Assembly: GCA_028817685.1 (NCBI GenBank)
Contig: JAPPPC010000568.1
Span: 3,568 to 13,399, forward strand
Direction: 5' to 3'
DNA length: 9,832 bases
Origin: Rhodospirillaceae bacterium
GTDB lineage: Bacteria; Pseudomonadota; Alphaproteobacteria; UBA8366; GCA-2717185
The translations under genes were made by a program, and so were the position numbers. This document shows positions 1 to 5,862 of the stretch, piece by piece. Below the pieces are notes generated by a model. It did not search any database, had not been told where the DNA came from, and saw only the letters and a program-made list of their open reading frames with translations. Numbering within the stretch: the stretch's first letter is position 1; each line of letters begins with the position of its first letter.

Positions 1-455
1 GCTCTATCGGCGAACCGATCTTGGGCAAGCCGCTACATGAAATCTCGCTGGCGCGGTTGCTTGCGCACCTGTTCCAAGTCACCGAAACCTTCGAAATGGA
101 AGCGCAACCGCAATTGCTGTTGCTGCAGAAAACCATGCTCGTCGCGGAAGGCGTCGGCCGCACGCTAGACCCGACAGTCAATATGTGGTCGCTGGCGCGG
201 CCCCTGATCGAAGAGTGGGTTCTCGTCAACCGGGGACCGGAGGCGCGGTTGCGTGACATGGTAACCGACACCGTTTCGACTCTGGAACAACTGCCACAGC
301 TACTGGGGCGGGCCGAGGCCGTGGCGGAAGCCCTGAGCGGCGCGCAACCAATGAACAACGGCGCCGATGAAGGCACAACCGGCGGCATGCGGTCCGATTG
401 GATTCTGTATGGGCTGATCGCGATTATCGCCGTGCTGTTGATCGCCAATCTGTAA
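1..455 (+). CDS. ubiB: UbiB family protein (ubiquinone biosynthesis, ABC1/ADCK kinase-like), C-terminal part
   Basis: The 5' end lies outside the window. The open frame enters at base 3 and stops with TAA at 453-455, giving about 150 residues. The protein matches the C-terminal end of UbiB: the stretch LARLLAHLFQVTETFEMEAQ and the following helices with LLLLQKTMLVAEGVGRTLDP are typical of the family after its kinase-like core. The last 20 or so residues form one clear hydrophobic helix (WILYGLIAIIAVLLIANL), consistent with the membrane anchor at the UbiB C-terminus. UbiB is an atypical ATPase/kinase needed for coenzyme Q biosynthesis and acts at the inner membrane. The catalytic core is not in the window, so its integrity cannot be judged. 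In many alphaproteobacteria ubiB sits beside ubiE and is followed by coaBC and dut, which fits here. Confidence 0.9.
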   Translation, partial: SIGEPILGKPLHEISLARLLAHLFQVTETFEMEAQPQLLLLQKTMLVAEGVGRTLDPTVNMWSLARPLIEEWVLVNRGPEARLRDMVTDTVSTLEQLPQLLGRAEAVAEALSGAQPMNNGADEGTTGGMRSDWILYGLIAIIAVLLIANL

Positions 456-465
456 AGACCACATC

Positions 466-535
466 ATTTACAGAAATCACATGTTGAATCTCTCATATCA
501 CGCGCTAGATTAAATACAGCGTTTAATCTGTAAAT
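466..535 (+). promoter_or_regulatory. AT-rich ubiB-coaBC intergenic region with nested inverted repeats and possible promoter
   Basis: This 95-base gap is much richer in A and T than its surroundings. It holds two perfect inverted repeats. ATTTACAGA (466-474) is the reverse complement of TCTGTAAAT (527-535). AGATTAAA (507-514) pairs with TTTAATCT (522-529) around a 7-base loop. A third related half site, AAATACAG, lies at 512-519. A possible sigma70 promoter is TTGAAT (484-489), a 16-base spacer, then TAGATT (506-511), so the inner palindrome would overlap the -10 element. I infer a regulated promoter for the coaBC operon. The repeat match is certain; the promoter and regulator are guesses. 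No T tract follows the hairpin, so a terminator for ubiB is unlikely. Confidence 0.45.
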
Positions 536-550
536 ATCGCCGGTGACGCC

Positions 551-1765
551 ATGGACCTGCAGGGCAGACGTATCCTTTTGATCATTTCCGGTGGCATCGC
601 CGCCTTCAAGTCGCTTGACCTGATCCGGCGCCTGCGCGAACAGGGCGCCACGGTTCGGTGCGTCCTGACCAAAGGCGGCGCGCAATTCGTTACGCCCCTC
701 TCGGTCTCGGCACTCAGCGAAGAAAAAGTGTATCAGGATATTTTCTCGCTCACCGACGAAGCGGAAATGGGCCATATCAACCTGTCACGCGAAGCCGATC
801 TGCTGGTTGTCGCACCGGCAAGCGCCGACATCATGGCCCGCATGGCGAGCGGCCTGGCAAGCGACTTGGCAACGACTGCGCTGCTGGCGACGGATAAACC
901 GGTCATGGTCGTCCCCGCGATGAATGTGCGCATGTGGGAGCACGCAGCAACCCAGGCAAATATCGAAACGCTTCGGTCGCGGGGTGTCATGTGCGTCGGG
1001 CCCGTCGAAGGCAACATGGCCTGCGGCGAGTACGGCTATGGCCGCATGAGCGAGGTGGAAGATGTCGTCGCCGCGATCGTCGCGCATCTCGCCCCGCGGT
1101 CGGGAGCCCTGGCGGGACGTCGGGCCATCGTCACCAGCGGACCGACCCACGAAGCGATCGATCCGGTGCGCTATATCGCCAATCGGTCGTCCGGCAAACA
1201 AGGCCATGCCATCGCGGCGGCCCTGGCCCGCGAGGGCGCGGATACGGTGCTGGTCAGCGGACCGACCGCCCTGCCCGATCCTGCCGGTGTGACCATGGTC
1301 AAGGTCGAATCGGCACGCGACATGCTGGCCGCGTGCGAAAAGGCGCTGCCGGCAGAAATCGCGGTGTGCGTCGCTGCGGTGGCCGACTGGCGTGTCGCGG
1401 ATGCCGCCGCCCAGAAGCTGAAAAAGAATGGCGGCGGGCCGCCGCCGCTGGAACTGTCGGAAAACCCGGATATTTTGCGTACCCTGGCCAAGGCCGGCAA
1501 CAAACGGCCAAGCCTCGTTATCGGGTTCGCGGCGGAGACGGAGAACGTCGTCGCCAACGCGCAGGCCAAATGCAAGAACAAGAACACGGACTGGATTCTC
1601 GCCAACGACGTCTCGCCGGATACCGGCACATTCGGCGGCGACGCCAACACGATCCATCTCGTCGATGGCACCGACTCGGTCGAAAGCTGGCCGACCATGA
1701 CCAAGGATGAGGTCGCGGACCGGCTGGTCTCGCGCATCGGTGGTCATTTCGGCGCAAGCGCATGA
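551..1765 (+). CDS. coaBC: Bifunctional phosphopantothenoylcysteine decarboxylase / phosphopantothenate-cysteine ligase
   Basis: This 404-residue protein catalyses two steps of coenzyme A synthesis: ligation of cysteine to 4'-phosphopantothenate (CoaB), then FMN-dependent decarboxylation to 4'-phosphopantetheine (CoaC). The N-terminal CoaC half (about 1-180) shows the flavin-binding start SGGIAAFKS, the catalytic His75 in MGHINLS, PAMN at 122-125 and the lid cysteine Cys158 in GNMACGEYGYGRM. The C-terminal CoaB half (about 190-400) shows TSGPTHEAIDPVRYIANRSS, the nucleotide-site AAVADWR (275-281) and the lysine cluster KLKKNG (289-294). These positions nearly coincide with the E. coli enzyme, and the length is normal. 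The ATG has only a weak upstream GGTGA, but the protein starts at the usual family position. It overlaps dut by 4 bases (ATGA), so translation is probably coupled. Confidence 0.97.
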   Translation: MDLQGRRILLIISGGIAAFKSLDLIRRLREQGATVRCVLTKGGAQFVTPLSVSALSEEKVYQDIFSLTDEAEMGHINLSREADLLVVAPASADIMARMASGLASDLATTALLATDKPVMVVPAMNVRMWEHAATQANIETLRSRGVMCVGPVEGNMACGEYGYGRMSEVEDVVAAIVAHLAPRSGALAGRRAIVTSGPTHEAIDPVRYIANRSSGKQGHAIAAALAREGADTVLVSGPTALPDPAGVTMVKVESARDMLAACEKALPAEIAVCVAAVADWRVADAAAQKLKKNGGGPPPLELSENPDILRTLAKAGNKRPSLVIGFAAETENVVANAQAKCKNKNTDWILANDVSPDTGTFGGDANTIHLVDGTDSVESWPTMTKDEVADRLVSRIGGHFGASA

Positions 1766-2214
1766 CGGAAGTCGCCGTCAAGCGGCTGCCGCACGGCGCT
1801 GACCTGCAACTGCCCGCCTACGCGACCGCGGACAGCGCGGGCCTCGACCTGCTGGCGGCCATCGACGCGCCGCAAACACTGGCGCCCGGCGCCCGCGCGC
1901 TGATCCCCACCGGACTGGCGATCGCGCTGCCGCGCGGCTTCGAGGCGCAGGTGCGGCCGCGGTCGGGCCTGGCGTTGAAGAACGGCATCACCGTGTTGAA
2001 CAGTCCGGGGACCATCGATGCGGATTACCGCGGCGAAATCGGCGTGGTGCTGATCAATATGGGTGACGAACCGTTCGAGATATCGCGCGGCATGCGGATC
2101 GCGCAGATGATCGTCGCCCCGGTGACACAGTTGGTGTGGCGGGAACAGGAAGACTTGTCGGAAACGGCGCGCGGCACCGGCGGTTACGGCTCGACAGGCA
2201 CGGAAGGAGGCTGA
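1762..2214 (+). CDS. dut: Deoxyuridine 5'-triphosphate nucleotidohydrolase (dUTPase)
   Basis: The 150-residue protein is a trimeric dUTPase that converts dUTP to dUMP and pyrophosphate. It keeps uracil out of DNA and supplies dUMP for thymidylate synthesis. All five family motifs are present in order: AGLDLLAA (26-33), RPRSGLALK (65-73), GTIDADYRGEI (83-93, with the catalytic aspartate), RIAQMI (112-117) and the C-terminal glycine-rich arm RGTGGYGSTG (137-146). Length and motif spacing are normal. The ATG overlaps the coaBC stop in an ATGA junction; linkage of dut to coaBC is common in proteobacteria. The last codons of dut contain the strong Shine-Dalgarno of the next gene, so translation of the two is probably linked. 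Confidence 0.97.
   Translation: MTEVAVKRLPHGADLQLPAYATADSAGLDLLAAIDAPQTLAPGARALIPTGLAIALPRGFEAQVRPRSGLALKNGITVLNSPGTIDADYRGEIGVVLINMGDEPFEISRGMRIAQMIVAPVTQLVWREQEDLSETARGTGGYGSTGTEGG
2202..2210 (+). promoter_or_regulatory. Strong Shine-Dalgarno fixing the start of the Rrf2 regulator
   Basis: GGAAGGAGG lies inside the last codons of dut, 9 bases before the ATG at 2220. It decides the regulator's start. The same frame stays open upstream as far as 2136, but that extension (GRLVGNGARHRRLRLDRHGR) is low-complexity and is simply dut read in another frame. Confidence 0.85.
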
Positions 2215-2219
2215 ACGCG

Positions 2220-2675
2220 ATGCTGCGGCTGACCAAGAAACTGATTTTCGCCATCGATGCGGTCGTCGACATCGCCTACAACGCGTCCGACGCCCCGGTA
2301 CAAAGCAAGGAGATCGCCCAGCGGCAGGGCATCCCGCGCCGGTATCTGGAACAGGTCCTGCAAAATCTGGTGAAAGCGGAAATCCTGCGCGGCGTGCGCG
2401 GTCCGCGCGGCGGCTATCGTCTGGCGCGCGAACGGCGGCGAATTTCTCTTGGTGAAATCACCCGCATCGTCGATCAGATGGAAGGCACGGCCGACCCGCT
2501 GGAAGAGCCGGGCGGTTCCGAGCTCGGCCGCGCCGTTCTGTACCCGCTCTGGCTCGAATTGCAGGAAGCCGCGATGCAACGCCTGGACGAAGTCAGCATC
2601 GAGGATCTCTGTACCCGCGCCCGCGCCGCCGGCGTGCAATGCTCGGCATCCGACATGTTCGACTTCATGATCTAA
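2220..2675 (+). CDS. Rrf2 family transcriptional regulator (probable cysteine/sulfur regulator)
   Basis: The 151-residue protein has the Rrf2 winged helix-turn-helix in its first 70 residues: LIFAIDAVVDIAYNA, the recognition region EIAQRQGIPRRYLEQVLQNL (31-50), and the wing RGVRGPRGGYRLAR (57-70). A dimerisation helix and a short C-terminal region follow. Unlike IscR or NsrR, there is no cysteine triad around residues 90-106 (this stretch reads GTADPLEEPGGSEL), so an Fe-S cluster of the IscR type is unlikely. The only cysteines are Cys131 and Cys141, which could sense redox state. The protein ends in MFDFMI, a C-terminal isoleucine of the kind known to dock in the CysK active site. It lies 34 bases before cysK and 5 bases after dut. 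Firmicute CymR, also Rrf2 family, controls cysteine metabolism in complex with CysK. A similar job is my inference; the family call is firm. Confidence 0.9.
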   Translation: MLRLTKKLIFAIDAVVDIAYNASDAPVQSKEIAQRQGIPRRYLEQVLQNLVKAEILRGVRGPRGGYRLARERRRISLGEITRIVDQMEGTADPLEEPGGSELGRAVLYPLWLELQEAAMQRLDEVSIEDLCTRARAAGVQCSASDMFDFMI

Positions 2676-2685
2676 CGGTTAGATC
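2669..2685. promoter_or_regulatory. 17-bp perfect palindrome across the rrf2 stop codon, possible operator for cysK
   Basis: GATCTAAC (2669-2676) and GTTAGATC (2678-2685) are exact reverse complements around one central G. The site covers the last codon and stop of the Rrf2 gene and ends 24 bases before the cysK ATG. A one-base centre cannot form an RNA loop without losing several pairs, so a DNA site for a dimeric protein is more likely than a terminator. No T tract follows. Its place between an Rrf2 gene and cysK makes it a candidate operator for that regulator. Direct evidence stops at the symmetry. Confidence 0.45.
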
Positions 2686-2709
2686 GAGAGACAGGGAAGT
2701 TCGAACGAC

Positions 2710-3669
2710 ATGGCTGGCGCGCACGGCGAATTTCGGGGCCGTATCTACGACAACATTCTCGATACGATCGGGGCGACGCCGATCGTTCGCCTGTCGCGTC
2801 TGATGGCACATGCGGATCTGAAAACCGAGTTGCTGGCGAAACTGGAATTCTTCAACCCCATGGGATCGGTAAAGGACCGCATCGGCATGGCGATGATCGA
2901 GGCGTTGGAACGGGACGGCAAGATCGGACCGGACACGGTGATCGTCGAACCGACCTCGGGAAATACCGGTATCGCGCTCGCCTTCGCCTGCGCGGTGAAA
3001 GGGTACCGGCTGATCCTGACCATGCCGGAATCCATGTCGACGGAGCGGCGCAAGATGCTGCTACTGCTCGGCGCGGAGATCGACCTGACCCCGGCGCGCC
3101 AGGGCATGCGGGGCGCCATCGCCCGCGCCGATGCGATCGTGGCGGAATTGGGCGACGCGGTGATCCCGCAACAATTCAGCAATGCGGCCAATCCTGAAAT
3201 CCACCGCTGTACGACCGCGGAGGAAATCTGGCGCGACACGGACGGGAAGCTCGATGTCATGATCGCCGGCGTTGGCACAGGCGGCACGGTGACCGGGTGC
3301 GCCGGGTTCCTGAAAGAGCGCAATCCCGACTTTCAGATGATCGCCGTTGAGCCCGAAGACAGCGCGGTCCTGTCTTGCAACGCGCCGGGCGCACACCGGA
3401 TCGAAGGAATCGGCGCCGGTTTCGTGCCGGACAATCTCGACACCGGCCTGATCGACGAGGTTGTCTCGATCGCCAATGAGACCGCATTCCGGACGGCGCG
3501 GCAGATGGCGCGAATCGAGGGCATTCCCGTCGGCATTTCCTCCGGCGCGGCGGTCGCCGCCGCGCTGGAAATTTCCGAACGGCCGGAGATGGCGGATAAA
3601 CGCATTCTGATCGTGGTCCCCTCCTTCGCGGAGCGCTACCTGTCCACGCCGCTGTTCGAAGGAGTCTGA
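2710..3669 (+). CDS. cysK: Cysteine synthase A (O-acetylserine sulfhydrylase)
   Basis: The 319-residue PLP enzyme makes L-cysteine and acetate from O-acetyl-L-serine and sulfide, in the cytoplasm, as the last step of cysteine synthesis. Visible motifs are the PLP lysine Lys55 in NPMGSVKDR, the substrate loop PTSGNTG (81-87), the PLP-phosphate loop GVGTGGTVTG (187-196), EGIGAGFVP (232-240) and GISSGAA (275-281), followed by the end motif SFAERYLSTPLFE. The length is typical of CysK. AGGGAAG (2693-2699) lies 10 bases before the ATG, and the protein begins a few residues before the conserved ILDTIGATPIVRL. It follows an Rrf2 regulator and leaves one base before the moeB-like gene. Cystathionine beta-synthase is excluded by the absence of a CBS or haem domain. 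CysM is possible in principle, but the PEDSAVLS...GAHRIEGIGAGF pattern is CysK-like. Confidence 0.95.
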   Translation: MAGAHGEFRGRIYDNILDTIGATPIVRLSRLMAHADLKTELLAKLEFFNPMGSVKDRIGMAMIEALERDGKIGPDTVIVEPTSGNTGIALAFACAVKGYRLILTMPESMSTERRKMLLLLGAEIDLTPARQGMRGAIARADAIVAELGDAVIPQQFSNAANPEIHRCTTAEEIWRDTDGKLDVMIAGVGTGGTVTGCAGFLKERNPDFQMIAVEPEDSAVLSCNAPGAHRIEGIGAGFVPDNLDTGLIDEVVSIANETAFRTARQMARIEGIPVGISSGAAVAAALEISERPEMADKRILIVVPSFAERYLSTPLFEGV

Positions 3670-3670
3670 C

Positions 3671-4473
3671 ATGCATCAGGAGATCACCGACGACCAGCTA
3701 CTGCGCTACGCGCGCCATATCATCCTCGATGAGGTCGGTGAGGAAGGGCAGCTTCAGCTGCTGAATTCGAAGGTTCTCGTCGTCGGCGCCGGCGGGCTCG
3801 GCTCGCCGATCCTGCTCTATCTCGCCGCGGCCGGTGTCGGCACCTTGGGGATCATCGACTTCGACACCGTCGATATCAGCAATCTGCAGCGCCAGATCCT
3901 GCACGCCACCGACCGGGTCGGGGAGTCCAAGGTGGATAGCGCCATCGAGGCGATCAAGGCGGTCAATCCGGAAGTCACCGTTCGCGCACACAAGGAGAAG
4001 CTAACGGCGGAGAATGCGCTGGCGCTTGTGCGGGAATACGACCTGGTGACCGACGGCTGCGATAACTTCACCACACGCTATCTGGTCAACGATGCCTGCC
4101 ATCTGGCCGGCGTACCGCTCGTCGCCGGCGCGCTGCAGCGCTTCGCGGGGAAGCTCGCGACCTTCAAATCGCTCGAGGACCGTCCGGGTTTCCGCTGGCT
4201 GTACCCCAACCCGCCGCCGCCGGGGAGCTTACGACGGCGAGCTGCGAGACCGCGGGCATCTTCGGTTCGATCGCCGGCGTCATCGGCACGGCGCAGGCGA
4301 CGGAAGTGCTGAAGGAATTGCTGGGGCTGGGCGAAAGCCTGTCCGGCAGCCTGCTGCTCTATGACGCGCTGAACACGACCTTCCGCAAGATCAAGGTCCC
4401 GCCCGACCCCGCCTGCCCGCTCTGCGGCAGCCAACCGACGATCACTTCGGTCCAGGCGGTCGAGCAGAGTTAG
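3671..4473 (+). pseudogene. moeB: MoeB/ThiF/HesA-family adenylyltransferase (E1-like), frameshifted
   Basis: The family adenylates the C-terminal glycine of small sulfur carriers (MoaD, ThiS or CysO types) for molybdopterin, thiamine or cysteine synthesis. AAGGAG (3659-3664) supports the ATG at 3671. The first frame encodes VVGAGGLGSP (37-46), the ATP-site region DISNLQRQIL with an arginine at 74, and DGCDNFTTRYLVND (128-141). After YPNPPPPG (178-185) homology stops and the frame runs into arginine/serine-rich shadow sequence ending at 4312. Homology resumes in the -1 frame with ELTTASCETAGIFGSIAGVI, including the expected cysteine (192), and ends with CPLCG (249-253) and TAG at 4471-4473. 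Adding one G to the GGGG run at 4222-4225 restores a normal 267-residue protein. The first zinc CxxC is also gone: GFRW stands at 173-176 where CYRC is usual. The cause may be decay, ribosomal slippage or an assembly error. The family call is firm; MoeB versus ThiF is not. Confidence 0.85.
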
Positions 4474-5819
4474 CGCCGCGAGATCATCCAGAAGCGGAAC
4501 GATACCAGGGTGACGGAAACGATGCTGGCGAGCACGATGCCGCCGACCAGCCCTGCCGCGCCGTAGCCCATCGGGAAGGCCAGGATCCAGCAGCCGGGGA
4601 TCATCACGCCGAAATAGGACACGATGTGCATTGCGGTGGGGACCCAGGTCTCGCCTGCGCCGCGCAGGGCGCTCGCCATCACCACTTGGCCGCCATCGGC
4701 GATCAGCGCGTAGGCGGACAGCACGATCAGGGGCGCAGTGGCGGCAACGAGCGCCGGGTCCGTTGTCAGCAGGCCCGCGATCGGTGCGGACCAGAGCAGC
4801 AGTGCGATGCCGCAGCTGCCGAGCGCGAGAACGACCAGCCCCAACCCTGTCCAACCGGCCAGCGCGCGGTCCGGCATATCCTCGCGGCCATGCGCGATAC
4901 CGACCCGGACACTGGTCGCCGACGCGATGCCAAGCGCGATCATGAAGATGAGCGCGAAGACGATATGCTGCATCGTGTAGGCGGCCAAGGCCATCGCGCC
5001 CAGGATACCGGCGAAGAAACTGATCGTGCCGAAAGCAATGGATTCAATGCCGTAGCTGGTTCCCGCAGCGTAGCCGACCCGCCGATGTTCCGCGCCAGCG
5101 CGCCACCAGCCGCGGCCGAGCGCATAGCGAACCGCGTAACGGTCGCGGTCCACCATGAACCAGACATAGGCGATCAAAAAGACGGCCATCGCACTGCGCA
5201 CCAATGTCGTCGCGATCGCCGCGCCTTCCGCACCCAGCGCCGGGAACCCGGCATTGCCGAAAATGAACATCCAGTTGAACAGGATGTTGAGCAGATTGGC
5301 GACGATCATCACGACCATCGCCGGCAGCGGCCGGCGCAACCCTTCGAGAAAATAGGCCGTCGTATAGAACAGCAAGGTGCCGGGGGCGCCCCAGCCGAGG
5401 ATGGATACGACCTTCCCCGCACCCGCCGCGATATCGGGCGGCTGCGCCGTCCACAGGAAGAACGGCGTGCCGAACTGACAGACGACGGCCGCGCCCAGCC
5501 CCAACGCAGCCGCGTAGGGTAGGGACCGGCGCCAGATAGGACCGCACTCGGTGAACTGTTCCCGCCCGACCGCATGGCTGGTCAGCACGACGGTACCGAA
5601 CAGCAAACCGATGCCGGTCACGGTGATCACGATGAACGGCGCGATGGCCAGCCCGTGAAAGGCGACCTGCTCGACCGTCGATCGCCCCAGCATCGCCGCA
5701 TCCGCGGTCGCCATGGTCAGGATGCCGGCGCGCGTGACCACGACCGGCGCGGCGAGGCGGATCAGCTCCGCGATATGGCGGCGCAGGCGCGTCGCCAGCC
5801 ACTGGCCTTGCACTGCCAT
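4470..5819 (-). CDS. MATE family multidrug/cation efflux transporter (NorM-like)
   Basis: This 449-residue membrane protein has about 12 hydrophobic segments and follows the MATE pattern of two six-helix halves. It should export drugs or metabolites in exchange for Na+ or H+. Acidic residues match the NorM ion sites by position and context: Asp40 in the first helix (ATADAAMLG), Glu258 in TSYGIESIAFG and Asp375 in LIADGGQVVMASALRGAG. The last stretch is the typical repeat-two motif. The frame stays open upstream to 6062, but that part is antisense to the dehydrogenase gene. I chose the ATG at 5819 because GGGAGA lies 8 bases before it and the first hydrophobic helix follows at the normal distance. 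It lies 43 bases after the dehydrogenase gene on the same strand and is probably co-transcribed. Its TAA overlaps the TAG of the convergent moeB-like gene. The substrate cannot be told. Confidence 0.93.
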   Translation of the reverse strand: MAVQGQWLATRLRRHIAELIRLAAPVVVTRAGILTMATADAAMLGRSTVEQVAFHGLAIAPFIVITVTGIGLLFGTVVLTSHAVGREQFTECGPIWRRSLPYAAALGLGAAVVCQFGTPFFLWTAQPPDIAAGAGKVVSILGWGAPGTLLFYTTAYFLEGLRRPLPAMVVMIVANLLNILFNWMFIFGNAGFPALGAEGAAIATTLVRSAMAVFLIAYVWFMVDRDRYAVRYALGRGWWRAGAEHRRVGYAAGTSYGIESIAFGTISFFAGILGAMALAAYTMQHIVFALIFMIALGIASATSVRVGIAHGREDMPDRALAGWTGLGLVVLALGSCGIALLLWSAPIAGLLTTDPALVAATAPLIVLSAYALIADGGQVVMASALRGAGETWVPTAMHIVSYFGVMIPGCWILAFPMGYGAAGLVGGIVLASIVSVTLVSFRFWMISRR

Positions 5820-5830
5820 GGCGCTTGTCT

Positions 5831-5854
5831 CCCAACGGCGCGAGCGCCGTTGGG
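5831..5854 (-). promoter_or_regulatory. Perfect hairpin overlapping the MATE gene Shine-Dalgarno
   Basis: CCCAACGGCG (5831-5840) and CGCCGTTGGG (5845-5854) form a perfect 10-bp stem with a 4-base loop. Read on the minus strand, it begins 8 bases after the dehydrogenase stop codon. The GGG at the end of its 3' arm is the first half of the transporter's Shine-Dalgarno GGGAGA (5828-5833). No T run follows on either strand, so a simple intrinsic terminator is unlikely. In the mRNA it should partly hide the ribosome site, making it a candidate translational control element or an mRNA-stability or processing hairpin between two co-transcribed genes. The structure is certain; the role is inferred. 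Confidence 0.6.
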
Positions 5855-5862
5855 GCACCCCG

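Noticed and set aside
785..1747. Long minus-strand open frame (320 codons) opposite coaBC
   Set aside because: It is a GC-rich antisense shadow: its product is rich in Arg, Gly and Asp without any family motif, while the plus strand encodes a complete CoaBC.
2136..2219. Longer start for the Rrf2 regulator
   Set aside because: The extension overlaps dut in another frame and lacks a ribosome site, whereas GGAAGGAGG stands 9 bases before the ATG at 2220 and the family normally starts there.
2220..2675. IscR or NsrR identity for the Rrf2 protein
   Set aside because: The three cluster cysteines expected near residues 90-106 are absent, and no isc, suf or nitric-oxide genes are nearby.
4626..5522. 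298-codon plus-strand open frame opposite the MATE gene
   Set aside because: Its product is highly charged and repetitive in composition, typical of the antisense of a membrane-protein gene; no start signal or motif is visible.
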